Source: Pratylenchus scribneri (lineage: Eukaryota; Nematoda; Chromadorea; Rhabditida; Pratylenchidae). Taken from it: a DNA stretch of 64,000 nucleotides. The stretch is taken from assembly GCA_030063045.1 (NCBI GenBank), contig JAQSEB010000068.1:186001-250000 (forward strand), in the 5' to 3' direction. Shown here piece after piece: positions 22,401 to 34,560 of the stretch. The stretch's first letter is position 1. Every line of letters starts with the position of its first letter. Under the pieces are notes generated by a model. The model saw only the letters and a list, made by a program, of their open reading frames with translations, searched no databases and was not told the origin of the DNA. The position numbers and the translations under genes are program-made.

Positions 22401-25400
22401 ATGGGAAAATCTTAATTAAAAGAATAGAGCGAATCGTTTTTACCATTAAACTTTCACACTGACATTGAAGATTTCCAAAACTTGTTCGGAATTAATGGAA
22501 AAATGTAAAAATAATACGAAATGCAAGGAAATGGTAGGCGATCGCGTGCTGCATGGATTCTCCGTGAAACGTGAAAAGGATAAATTTGTTATTGAAATGC
22601 CATTTGGAAAAAATGGAATTGGAAAATGGTTAATTTTCTAAATTCTAAATAAACACTCAAAAATTAATACTAAATTTTCAGTTTCAATGTGTCCGACAAT
22701 AACGCTGGACGTTTTTACATGAATTTTGGGAATAGTGAAGATTCCATGCATACTTATGTTATTCCTGGGGACATAAGTAATATTTGGCCAGGAGATCGTA
22801 AGTTAATCATTGAAGCAGTATTTGGAAGTACTATAATCTATAATCCCCTGGCGCCCGGGGGACAATTTAGATACGGGGAGAGTATTTCGGCATTTCGGGG
22901 GAAGGAGACCTGTATTTTCAGGGACGATTAAAATTACGGGGGAGAGATTTGCTTTTATATCTCGAATGTCCGTTAAGCAGGGGAAAATCCTTTTTGTAAG
23001 AGAACATTTTTTGTTCAGAAGGATTATAAATTGATAAACCCAAAAATGAATGAAATTTAATCAAAATTTTCTGTGAAATTAGGATTTTTGTGGCCTAAAA
23101 CATGTCAAATTCAACTTTAACAGATCTTTAATTAAGCGCTAAATATTTTATGAATAAATTTCTTAAATTTTAGCATTGCGAGGGATGATCATTGATGCAG
23201 AAAATGAGAAGGCTATGAAAAATTTTAAATCAAATATGGACAAGGGAATGCCATTAGAAATAGCGCAACATTTATGGTGAGCCCATTGAATTTTTCAATT
23301 GAGAAAAGTATTTTTTTGTCGAAAAAATTGGTATTTTATATCGACAAAAAAGTTTTGAGTAAACCTTTTTTGTGCTTGATCCTAGATTCCCAAACCTTTT
23401 ATCCATTTTATAGAGCTCATCGAGACACGTTGATTGATGAATATTTTGTTGGGTTTGGTTCAAAATTTAAAGAGTTATGAAACAAAAAACCAAAATATTA
23501 GGCGATTTAAACCTTTTAATTGTGGCCATATCCCGATAAATTTAGCATCAATCGACGCGACTCGATTAGCTCTATAAAATGGGTAAAAGATTTGGAGATA
23601 TATAAATTCAAAAAAAGTTATACACAAAAAACTGGTTTGTCGACAAAGAGTACCAATCTCGTCAACAAAAAATTCCGCCCCCTTTTTCAATTTATATATT
23701 TAAATTTATTTAATAACAATTCCCCTTTCTAGGATGTTGGGTATCGATCTTTTGGGAACGGTCGAACAGCAGAAGCTTCATTTCTTCACAAAGGGCGAAC
23801 CAAAAGAAATCGAATTTAAAACTTGTAACAAAGCGGACAAAAATTTGGCAGCTGATCGTGATTATCGGAAAAAATTCATCAATGCAAAGGTTTGTTGGAA
23901 AATTTTTTTAAAATTTTGTTATATAATAATTTAAAAAAATAAAAATATTTGTAAATTTTTTATATTAATTTTTATTTATTTCCAAAAATAAAATGTTAGA
24001 TTAATTTTTTAAATTTTTATTTAATTCTTTTTTCAATTTATGGAATAAAAAAAATAATAATGCCTAAAACCTGAATTACCAAGCCCCAGTCTTCGTTTAT
24101 CGAATGATTGGAAAAATTGGTTTTAAAATAAATTAGCATACAATCTAGTAAAGTAACCATAATTTTTATTAATATATATTAGAAATAGAAAACAAATAAA
24201 ATTTCAATTTTTTGAAATGGGAATTTTTGTTACGTAAAGGCTTTATTTTTAAGCATTTATTTTTATAATCATATCTGATATTCTAGAAAATTTTAAAATA
24301 ATACCCAATTTTTCATTCTAATATATATTGGCTTTGATATTCATTCGGTTTCAAAATATAATTAAAAAAAATTTTATACATTTTTATTCAAAAATAAAAC
24401 AATTTACTCATCATTACTGGATATATTTAAATTTTTTTAGTATTTCATGCCGAATGCCCTAGACATTGGCAAATTGGAAAATATGCATGAAGAAGGCTTG
24501 CGTGTTGAGCCAAAACCACCTATTGAAAAGTTGATCAATGTGAATGAAATGCCTGGCCATGAACACATTGAAAAATTGTCAATTCCCCTGCCCAACATTG
24601 AATTCTTTCTCAGCGGTTGGGTGCCTGAAAAAGCGACAAATTTTTCCATTCTATTATACCATGGAATCAAACAGTTAACGGAAAAACGTAAGCGCTTTAT
24701 AATTAAATAAATAAAAAAATTTTCTTACAATTTTCGGAAATTAATAAAATTAAATTTTTTACATTTTTATTTGCTTTATTTTGCATATATCAGTAAAATA
24801 GGCATTAATTTATTAAAAGCATGAATTTGTCCTTCATTTATTCCTATTAAAAATGCAGACAATTAACATTAATAACTAGGAGATGATATATTTTATTTAT
24901 GAATAAATGTCGATATACCTCACCGAGTTAGCAAAATTTGAGATTGGACTAAAAGTAAAGAATAAAAAAAATATCGATTTATATTTATAGATGAAGTTAT
25001 TATTATATTATGCCTAATTTTTATTATTAAATTTTTAGTTGGCCAAAAAGTGATGGAAATTGTTGTAGCATTCGATGGAAAAACCATTAAAGAATGCAAT
25101 GTGAACAGCTTCTTGGTAAAAATTTTTTAAATTTTTTTACTCATATTTATCAATTAATTTAAAGTCAGAAAGCATGATCCAATTTTGTAACATCAATGAT
25201 CAAGGGAAACCAGTAGCTTTCACACCGGGTGAAAAATTTTGGTTTTGGATGAAAATTCACGATGGGCAGATGGAAATTTCATTGAATTGCAATGAACGGA
25301 CCTTCAAAATTGGCGTTATTCCATATTCAGAAGAAAATTTTATAAAGGTAGATATCATAGACAAAAATTACAAATAATAACTTTCACACCCATTTAATTT

Positions 25401-28400
25401 TATTTTTAAAAATTTTAATGATCAATTTTTAAGTTCACTGGTGAACTTGAATTGGTCATTGTTCGCAAGAAAGAAGGTATTGATGTTGCTGTGGATATTG
25501 ATAAAACAGAGGTATTAATTTTATATTTTTATTGTATTTTTGTAAGATGTATTTAATTAAAATTAAAATTGATAAAGTAATAAAATCAATGTGATTTATA
25601 TAATAAAAATTTCTTCTTTTACCCTTATTTAAGAGGACATTGGAAGAATTGATTTATTTATTAGAGGTATTTAGAAAAATCTAGTACCCTTTAATTAATC
25701 TGATGTGACCTTCTGATAAGCAAAATTTAATATACTATTTAATAAATTTATTTAATTTTAGAAAATTTTTATTATTATTTTATTTTTTATCTTTATAAAA
25801 CTAAGGTGGCAAAATTTTTCTAATAAGTCTAATATATTAATAAAAAATTCTCAAATGCCAATCTTTATCATCAAAATAATTTATTTTTCAGTCTTTTGAT
25901 GAGTTGATGGGTAAATCGCCAGTTTTGATGGTTCAAGAAATTGACCTTATTAGCAATCGCAGCAAACTTTTCATCGTGACATCGAAATTTGCAATGAGCA
26001 AAAAAGAAGATCAAACAAATATTGAAATTTTGCTTATTAATTCAACTGATCCGAACAATTCTTTTGCTTTCAACATCGAAAAGAAAGCTTGCTCAAATTT
26101 TAATGCTAGTGATGTGAAAAGTTGCGTTGAAAATAATATCAACACATGCATCAGTATTAAATGGTATTATTTTTTGATATTTTTATATTGATTTAAATTA
26201 ATTTTTCTAGGATCAATGGAAATAAAACTGATTCTAAACCAATTTGTTTGTCATCAACCTCATTTGAGCTTATCCTTTTTTGTATGGATAAGAAGCAATC
26301 AGATCCGCAAGACGCCAAAAATCAAACAAAGAAGATTTTACAAATGTATTTGAATCAGAATGAAGTCGCAAATGTTCCAGAAAATGATCAAATTTGTGGT
26401 TTAAATACTATCCAAGTAAGTAGTTTTTTGGGTAATACTGGAGATAGTTCGCCCGCCCCCTTTTTGAAAAAAATTTAATTTATAGATATTTGCTTGAAAA
26501 TTAATTTTTACGGGTATTCTTGGTGGCGGAATCCGAAATTAAAATTCATTTCGATATAATATGTGCATCTTGTAAAGATTATGCCAAAAAAGGGATAAAC
26601 AAGGGTATTTTTGAATAATATTTACATTGGCTATTTTGTCTAAATTACAGTTACAGTATTTTCGGTACTAATTAAGTTTAGACTAGGAAAAAGTGAAGGA
26701 CACCGCCGTGCCTCGCGATAGGGTTGAATGTTTAAGGTGTGGCAAGGTTGAATGACACAGGCATATCCTTTAAGCAGGGTGGCGATTTTACCACATAAAA
26801 GTGGCTTTTGCTACATTTTCTACCATCTCGCCACATTTTTCCCACATTTCTGATGTTTCCCCACATTTTGCCACATTTTTAATTAAAAAATTTAATTTAT
26901 ATTTTTTTATTTAGATAAACGGCGGGTTGGAATATCCAGTGAACGAAGATCATCTAGATTTTGTGAATGAATATTCGTCGGAAAAATTACATAAGCAAGA
27001 ACTCGAAATGATTCGTGATCAATATGTGAATATTCATTTATTATGGTTGGGCAAACCAAAAAATGATGTGAATATGGAGGGCAATTTGCAAAATGAAATT
27101 ACAATTAATTTGATTTGCGAAAGTTGTTTCCAAGGTGATTTTTAAAGAATTTCTATCTTAAAATAAGGAAAAATTTGGATAAGTAATAGATAAGAATTCG
27201 AAAAATTTGGCCTACAATAAATCTATACTTCTGCAAGGAAAGTTGTTATTCTGATTTCAATTTTACTAAATTATTTTCAAAAGAAATAATAAAAAATTAT
27301 TTTAATTTAGCGTTTTTATTTTCTGCGAGAATAAGATAATTTAATCGATTCAAATATTCGATCATTAAATAATACAAATTTTAATTTTACAAATAATATT
27401 CTTAATTTTTTTTATCATTTTCAGATAAAAAATTATCGGACAAAACTTCTTTGCGGATCATAATTAATGTGCTCAATTCCACAATTTCTGCCGAAACTTT
27501 TAAAGGGATTATAAAAATTGATCCTGATACGAATAGAAAAACAATGGAAATAGAGACATTTGAGGCAAAAAATGCAACTATTTATGACAACGAAAATACA
27601 TTTTGGGTCAAAATTTTTATCATTGAAGATAAGGGCGACAATTACACTATCAAAATTTATCGAAATGGAGCGCAGCTTATGGATATCAATTTTAATGAAA
27701 GATTGTTTTCAACCGATCAATTTGAAGTAAAAAATAGTCAATTTATAAATCAATGTTTAAATTTTAATATAACTATAGGAGAATTTCTAGATGGATGATT
27801 CATAAATTTAGGAAATCTTGAAATTCTTTGATATATAGACTTATTCAGCCATTCTAAATTTTTCGAAAAATTTTATTCTTAATCAACTTAAATAAATAAT
27901 AAAATAATCATACTCCAAAATTTAAGCCATTAAACACAAACAAATTATGATAAGAGTTTTTATTCTAATTATAATACAATATTCAACTACTATTAAAATA
28001 TTTTACAATTATTCTTTCAAAAATTAATGTATATACTTTTATAGTTTCATGGAAATATTGCACTCTTCAACGAGCTTTTTACTTTTCCATTTATGTACAA
28101 ATTTTTCAATGATCTCGGTTATAAAGGCAATCTTAATGAAAATAGCAAGCTCACGGTTAAATGGCGAATTATGAAGAATGCAGAACTGTTTGAATTGTTT
28201 GTGGCAAAAGGAGACAAATATAATATTGATATGCTTGGAACTGCGAAACAAAATGAATTTGATAAGTTTAATTTTATATTGATGGATGCTAATTAATTTT
28301 TCTGTCATAAAAATTTTTTGGTATAACAATTAATTTTTAATTTTAAAATATTTTTCGTATATTTTTAATTAATTTTTCTTCATTTCACGAAAAGCTCTCA

Positions 28401-29901
28401 ATGATTCATCAAAAGTCAAGCTCTTCATGCATATTCGAGCGGATAAAAATATGAATAATGGAAAAATTTGCATCAGTTCATCATTGATAAATGAGGAAGT
28501 AAGTAAATATAATTTGTTGATATATATAAAAATAAATATATTTGAGGCATTTTAAGATTTTATTATTTACTTTTATGAGACTGAAATTTTTAAGTAAATT
28601 TTAATAGATTTGGGATTTCACCAAAAATAACATTTTTCTAAATTATCAATAAATTTGAGTTTGTATTAATTACAAAAGAGATTTTCGGAAAAAATATCGA
28701 TTTTAATGTAACAAACTTTTAAAATCGAGCTAATTTATTTTAAGATTTCTATCCAATTTTAGCTTTGATTCAAACTTAAATTTTATGCGAAAACTAATAG
28801 GTCTAATAAGCCATAACATTTCGTTTTGCCAATTATATTGCCTCAAAAAATAATTTTTTTAATTATAAATAATATAAAATTTGAGGAATAAAAAATTAAT
28901 TCGCAACAATAAATTATTACAGGATTCGAAAAAATGTTTGCAATTTGTCAAAAATGAATATGGTGAAGAACTTAAAATATTGGATCCGAATATGTTTAAA
29001 GAAGGAAATGTGCACACAATGGAAATCACATTTAATAACAAATATGCAAACATTCAATTTGACAATTACGATCCAGTCAAATTAGAGGCTCAGGACAATG
29101 ATTTGTTGGAGGCCAAGGCATTTGTGGTCAGCTATTTAGATTATTTGTTAATATGGAATAAATTAGTCAGAAAAGAATAAAAATTTTAAAAAGTGAACAT
29201 TTTTCTTTGATTATAGCTCAAAAGGTGTCCATGAAGGCAACAATATATTGTTAAAAAACTTTGAAAAATCCTCTGTTTTCTCTTATTTTTTAAAACTAAA
29301 AATACTAGAGTCCGGAATTTCAAAATTTCCGGGCCCGGTACCGGGTTTTTTCAGAAAAAATTAATCGGGCCAGGCAAAAAAGAGCAGGTTTTTGGAAAAT
29401 TACGAAAAAATTGCCGGACGAGTTTCCGGGACCGGTTGTGTTTTAAAATGTGCCGGGTTCCGGACTCAAAAAAATTGCCCCAAAGATCGTCAGGTTTTGC
29501 CGAGCCCAGCACGGCGCCGGCTCTAAAAAATACTAAGTCCCTTTCCTCATAAATTTTAATTTTAGTATTTTACTCAAAGACAAAAAACTTTTATAGTTCA
29601 ATTTCAAAAATTTATAGATGCAAAATTGTAGAGAATAATTTGATGTTTTCCAATAAGATTTCAATTTTCTAAAATGATTATTGCAAGAATTCTATTAAGA
29701 AAATATAAGCAATTTATCTATTATTTATACTTGTTTGAAAGTTGAAATAAAAATGAAAAAATTTGCATAATTAATTAATTATTTCATTTGTATTTCCAGA
29801 TCAATGGTGACATAACAATCATTCAAGCACCAAAAATGATTCAACCAAATGGAAAACCAACAGAAATGCCCAAAGTTAATCCGCCGAAAGTTAATAAATG
29901 A
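19418..29901 (+). CDS. Gene C: secreted multidomain galectin-like protein, right palindrome arm
   Basis: Exons: 19418-19515 (signal peptide PPLNLLFQLAFFAVLLCL), 19561-19749, 22471-22628, 22682-22797, 23174-23275, 23733-23889, 24441-24687, 25039-25115, 25165-25347, 25434-25511, 25892-26163, 26211-26415, 26915-27134, 27425-27726, 28045-28265, about 28395-28498, 28923-29126 and 29810-29901; about 1,000 residues. Galectin-like strands: LPNIEFFLSGWVPEKA, TPGEKFWFWMKIHDG, FTGELELVIV, EGNVHTMEITFN and NGDITII. The H-N-R and W-E-R sugar-contact residues of classical galectins are not evident in the best domain, so ligand binding may differ. The tail is Pro/Lys-rich. Two junctions are unresolved: 19749/22471 breaks phase (an in-frame TAA follows the first two exons, so these could be a separate 96-residue secreted protein), and the acceptor near 28395. 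Most other junctions keep phase, making this the better-preserved of the B/C pair. Confidence 0.65.
19908..22445. other. Right-arm-specific 2.5-kb segment
   Basis: The left arm runs directly from ...GATTTTGCAC to the AAACTTTCACACTG block (around 13133-13141), whereas the right arm has 2.5 kb between the same words. The extra DNA begins with repeated ACCGAGAT and ATCGGCC words and contains a tRNA-like stretch at 20383-20454, a GCGAAGCGAGC motif near 20926, and otherwise AT-rich sequence with no convincing gene. It is either an insertion in the right arm or a deletion in the left. Confidence 0.55.
20383..20455 (+). tRNA. tRNA-like sequence, probably degenerate
   Basis: The length is about 72 bases. 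The ends pair imperfectly (GGATTT with AAGTCC), a T-loop is canonical (GGTTCGAATCCC), and a 7-base loop CTTTTAT between TAGT and GCTA would put TTT at the anticodon (Lys). The D arm is poor, and one pair of the T stem is mismatched. It is more likely a tRNA-derived repeat or pseudogene than an active tRNA. Confidence 0.3.
23283..23690. mobile_element. Foldback element, family FB2, in a gene C intron
   Basis: Two inverted halves, each carrying the box for AGCTCATCGAGACACG / CGTCGATT-type sequence next to TTTTATAG and CCATTTTATAGAGCT. The same box is found at 34480-34760, 36735-36855, 37840-37975, 44160-44440, 58950-59150 and 59500-59720. It lies between gene C exons 23275 and 23733 and is absent from gene B. 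Confidence 0.6.
29306..29525. mobile_element. hAT-type MITE with 8-bp target duplication
   Basis: A 220-bp GC-richer element with ends TAGAGTCCGG and CCGGCTCTA. It is flanked by the exact duplication AAAAATAC at 29298-29305 and 29526-29533. An 8-bp duplication and TA-starting ends are typical of the hAT superfamily. It has no coding capacity and lies in the last intron of gene C. Confidence 0.75.
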
Positions 29902-30028
29902 AGGAGTTATATGGACAAGAGAATGAACTGATAATTATGAATCAAATTGTGCCATTCATTTCATATAATAACATTTGATTTTACATTTTTCAATGCAATT
30001 ATAATTTTCACATTTCATTTGATTTTGA

Positions 30029-30034
30029 AATAAA
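30029..30034 (+). terminator. Candidate polyadenylation signal of gene C
   Basis: AATAAA lies 128 bases after the gene C stop codon, in a 3' flank that is shared with gene B and with the relic at 33925-34150. Confidence 0.5.
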
Positions 30035-30984
30035 TTCATAAATAATTTGAAATTTATTCAGGATCCGTTGAGATGAGAGTAAGAAAAAAAATAAAATTAG
30101 TAATAATTTTTATAAATTTAAATAGATCTAATTAAACAATTAAATTTGTCGTAAAATTAAGTGAAAATATTTCTATACCTTTTAGGCTTATTAGTAGGAC
30201 TGATGAGCTACAATATGGCTATTCCGGTCGTGCCATTTTTTTAAAGTGCAAAACAACTTTTAAAGAAAAATATTACAATTTTTAACGGAAAATGACCTGT
30301 TTTCTAAATTTTGATTTTATTTAACTAATATTTTATGGAGGAATTTTTTTGATTTTGCATATAGATTTTCTCTATAGAAAATTTTATGGACTTTCAATAT
30401 AAGAGACCAATTATATAATTTAAAAATTTAATCCAATTCATCCCAATGTTCAAGCTTAATAGGGTAATTGGAATGTAATTTTGCGCCAATAATTCAAATT
30501 ATGGAAGAATTCCATTTTCGAACAACTATCGTGATGCATAATTATTTTGTGGTCTTTATTTGCGTCTTTTCTCCCTCTTGGAACATGTTCGGATTGACGA
30601 CAGTTTAAAATTATGACATTTACAACAATTGGCTGATCTCTTTAATATTTTATTTATTTAAATTTTTAGAGCATAATGACCAAACGAAAAGTGGCATTAA
30701 TGTAATCATGAGTCGAATTGTATGCTAATTGTAAAAAGGTTTAAAAAATAAATATTTTAAATTTGTTAAAATTTGAATGATTGCGGATAAATAGCAATAA
30801 CATCGAATTTTTGAAATGATTTCGGACAAACAAAAACAAGAATTTTTCACAAACATTTTTTGACCAATTCGTTGGTAAATGTTGGCAACAGTTGCGAATT
30901 TGGAAACAAATGATGGCCAAGTTCAGTTCAAATGCCTGAAAAAAAATTGATTGACATTTTTTTGGTAGAGTGTTCAATGGCTAA
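30035..30984. other. Intergenic, no gene seen
   Basis: AT-rich sequence between the 3' end of gene C and the next MITE. The only open frames are short, low-complexity and without splice or start context. Confidence 0.4.
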
Positions 30985-31300
30985 CCGACATTTGCTGACG
31001 AAAACGACTGGCGCAAATATTGGTAAAACTGCAGTGGCATTGTTTATGGCAAATAAATAAGCATAAAATTAAAAATGATAACAAAAGTTATGGATAAAGT
31101 TGAATAAAAAAAACCGCTAGAACAACAATTTTAATTAAATAAATTTTGGCCATAACTCTGTGAATATTCAATATTGGCCAATGCTTTTGATATCAATTTG
31201 TAGCTAATTTTATGCTTAATAATATGCCATAAAAATTGCTAGAAGAGATTTACAAACATCTGCGCCAGCGCACTTCGTCTGCAAATGTGGTAACAAGAAA
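30985..31300. mobile_element. Foldback MITE, family M1, copy 2
   Basis: The outer arms match in inverted order (ACATTTGCTGACGAA and its counterpart TTCGTCTGCAAATGT; CTGGCGCA and TGCGCCAG). The inner words GCATAAAATTA, TTATGG and GAATATTCA are shared with copy 1. It lies just upstream of the 170-bp satellite. Confidence 0.7.
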
Positions 31301-31339
31301 TAAGATGTTGCGGTTACGGCTTGAAGTCGAGGTTTTTAT

Positions 31340-33930
31340 TGAATATTTTGAAAATGAATTATGTAATTTGTAGATATCTTATTGATTATTTCAATATTTT
31401 TAATGGAATCAAAGTTTTAATATACTAAAAAGTTATGGCTAAAAAGACCAAAAACCAATAATGGTTTTATGAATTTTTGAATATTTAAATTTACTAATTA
31501 ACAAATATATTTTGAATGATTTCGATTAATCACAATCATTTAGCAATACAATGAGCATATTCCAGAACAAAAATGATTCCAAAAACTTTATTGACAAAAA
31601 CGTTATGGCCAAAACCACCAAAACCAGCAGTGGTTTTATGAACTTGGGAATATTTAAATTTTGGTATTTAAAAATATATTTTTAAAGATTTCGATTAATC
31701 CCAATCATGTAGTGGTCCAAATAGAATATTCCAGAACAAAAATGATTCCTAAAACATTATTGGCAAAAAAGATATGGCCAAAAAACCAAAAAATCAACAA
31801 TGGTTTTATGAATTTTTGAATATTTAAATTTACTAATTAACAAATATATTTTTAATGATTTCGATTAATCCCAATCATTCACAAATACAAATAGTATATT
31901 CAAAAACAAAAATGATTCCTAAAACATTATTGGCAAAAAAGATATGGCCAAAAAACCAAAAAACCACAAATGGTTTTATTAATTTGAATATTCAAATTTA
32001 CTAATTAACAAATATATTTTGAATGATTTCGATTTATCCCAATCATTCACAAATACAAATAGTATATTCAAAAACAAAAATGATCCATAAAACATTATTG
32101 GCAAAAAAGTTATGGCCAAAAAACGAAAAAACCACCAATGGTTTTATGAATTTTTGAATATTTAAATTTACTAATTAACAAATATCTTTTGAATGATTTC
32201 GATTTATCCCAATCATTCACAAATACAAATAGTATATTCAAAAACAAAAATGATCCATAAAACATTATTGACAAAAAAGTTATGGCCAAAAAACGAAATA
32301 ACCACCAATGGTTTTATGAATTTTTGAATATTTAAATTTACTAATTAACAAATATATTTTTAATGATTTCGATTAATCCCAATCATTCACAAATATAAAT
32401 AGTATATTCAAAAACAAAAATGATCCATAAAACATTATCGGCAAAAAAGTTATGGCCAAAAAACCAAAAAATCAACAATGGTTTTATGAATTTTTGAATA
32501 TTTAAATTTATTAATTAACAAATATATTTTGAATGATTTCGATTTATCCCAATCATTCACAAATATAAATAGTATATTCAAAAACAAAAATGATCCATAA
32601 AACATTATCGGCAAAAAAGTTATGGCCAAAAAACGAAAAAACCACCAATGGTTTTATGAATTTTTGAATATTTAAATTTACTAATTAACAAATATATTTT
32701 TAATGATTTCGATTAATCCCAATCATTTAGATATTCAAATAGTATATTCAAAAAACAAAAATGATTCCTAAAACATTATTGGCAAAAAAGATATGGCCAA
32801 AAAACCAAAAAACCACAAATGGTTTTATTAATTTCTGAATATTCAAATTTACTAATTAACAAATATCTTTTGAATGATTTCGATTTATCCCAATCATTCA
32901 CAAATACAAATAGTATATTCAAAAACAAAAATGATCCATAAAACATTATTGGCAAAAAAGTTATGGCCAAAAAACCAAAAAATCAACAATGGTTTTATGA
33001 ATTTTTGAATATTTAAATTTATTAATTAACAAATATATTTTGAATGATTTCGATTTATCCCAATCATTCACAAATACAAATAGTATATTCAAAAACAAAA
33101 ATGATCCATAAAACATTATTGGCAAAAAAGTTATGGCCAAAAAACGAAAAAACCACCAATGGTTTTATGAATTTTTGAATATTTAAATTTACTAATTAAC
33201 AAATATCTTTTGAATGATTTCGATTTATCCCAATCATTCACAAATACAAATAGTATATTCAAAAACAAAAATGATCCATAAAACATTATTGACAAAAAAG
33301 TTATGGCCAAAAAACGAAAAAACCACCAATGGTTTTATGAATTTTTGAATATTTAAATTTACTAATTAACAAATATATTTTTAATGATTTCGATTAATCC
33401 CAATCATTTAGATATTCAAATAGTATATTCAAAAAACAAAAATGATTCCTAAAACATTATTGGCAAAAAAGATATGGCCAAAAAACCAAAAAACCACAAA
33501 TGGTTTTATTAATTTCTGAATATTCAAATTTACTAATTAACAAATATCTTTTGAATGATTTCGATTAATCCAAATCGTTTATTGGTTCAAATAGAATATT
33601 CCTAAACAAAAATGATCCCCAAAACATTATTGACAAAAAAGTTATGGCCGAAAAACCAAAAAACCACCAATGGTTTTATGAATTTTTGAATATTTAAATT
33701 TACTAATTAACAAATATATTTTGAATGATTTCGATTTATCCCAATCATTCACAAATACAAATAGTATATTCCAAAATAAAAATAATTCCTAAAAAATTAT
33801 TGGCAAAAAAGTTATGGCCAAAAAACGAAAAAACCACGAATGGCTTTATGAATTTTTGAATATTTAAATTTACTAATTTACAAATATCTTTTGAATGATT
33901 TCGATTAATCCAAATCATTTAGTTATGCAA
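31340..33930. repeat. Satellite array, about 170-bp monomer, about 15 copies
   Basis: The word TGGTTTTATGAATTTTTGAA recurs at about 31460, 31630, 31800, 31970, 32138, 32308, 32478, 32648, 32819, 32989, 33159, 33329, 33499, 33669 and 33839, a spacing of 168-171 bp. Monomer variants form blocks: the GATATTCAAATAG variant at 32730 returns at 33411, 681 bp (four monomers) later, with matching neighbours. The edge monomers are most divergent. The array does not encode a protein. Confidence 0.9.
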
Positions 33931-34150
33931 TAGACCAAAAATCGAAACAAATGAAAAATCAATGGAAGGATCAACAACAAAAGAACCCGAAATGATCTGC
34001 CGAAAATTAGCAAATGAGATGGTAAAATGGACAAAAGAATGGCTTGAATTTTGAATCAAATGATAAATTGTGCCATTTATTTCATATAAAACATTTGATT
34101 TTACATTTTTCATTGCAATTATAATTTTCATATTTAATTTGTTTTTAAAA
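33925..34150 (+). pseudogene. Relic of the galectin-like terminal exon and 3' flank
   Basis: Directly after the last satellite monomer, CCAAAAATCGAAACAAATG and the following bases match the last exon of genes B and C (PKIE.N, GSTT.EP) and continue into their shared 3' flank (CATTTGATTTTACATTTTTC). The frame is not preserved to the original stop. No upstream exons are joined to it. Confidence 0.65.
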
Positions 34151-34153
34151 TAA

Positions 34154-34560
34154 ATTTTTACAAGAAAATTTTAACAATAAATTTTGGAATCAGATAATTA
34201 ATTAATGAATAATGTCGTAAAAATGATGGATAAATTAAAGTTATTTAAAAGCACATATACTAATATATTTATCATTAATATCATCCAATTTTGAATGTCC
34301 TCAAAAATGGTCAAGAATTGTCCTTAAATTTTGAAAGTGAAAATCGAATTTAAACTTGGCCATAATTTACGAAATAATTAATATTTTGACTAAATAAGAA
34401 CGTCTCTATTTAAAAAATATTACTTTTTTTGGGCACTAAATTTTTTCTTTTTGGCACTAAGAGAGTTTTTGACTTCTAATAAATCGAAAACCGGTTTTAG
34501 ACACCTCTAACATTATAATATTTTATAGATCTCATCAAGTCGCATCGATTGGTATATAAT
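34154..34560. repeat. Direct duplication, copy 1 (copy 2 at 36396-36815)
   Basis: Both copies begin TTTACAAGAAAAT and share in order AATTAAAGTTATTTAAAAG, AATATCATCCAATTTTGAATG, TGGTCAAGAATTGTC and ACTTGGCCATAATTTACG. They lie about 2.25 kb apart in the same orientation and enclose the R1 tandem array. Each runs into an FB2 box. Confidence 0.7.

Larger units (their letters stand above)
17380..23800. repeat. Right high-identity arm of the large inverted repeat
   Basis: Inverted counterpart of 12130-15650, containing the inner TTL copy, the promoter and the first exons of gene C. It is longer than the left arm mainly because of an extra 2.5 kb at about 19908-22445 and a foldback insertion at 23283-23690. 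Confidence 0.85.

Noticed and set aside
26680..26900. Candidate hAT end (CAGGGTGGCGATTTTACCAC) in a gene C intron
   Set aside because: No matching inverted end or target duplication was found nearby; noted only as a possible solo fragment.
31340..33930. Regularly spaced repeats that might suggest a CRISPR array
   Set aside because: The full 170-bp monomer is repeated without unique spacers, and the host DNA is eukaryotic.
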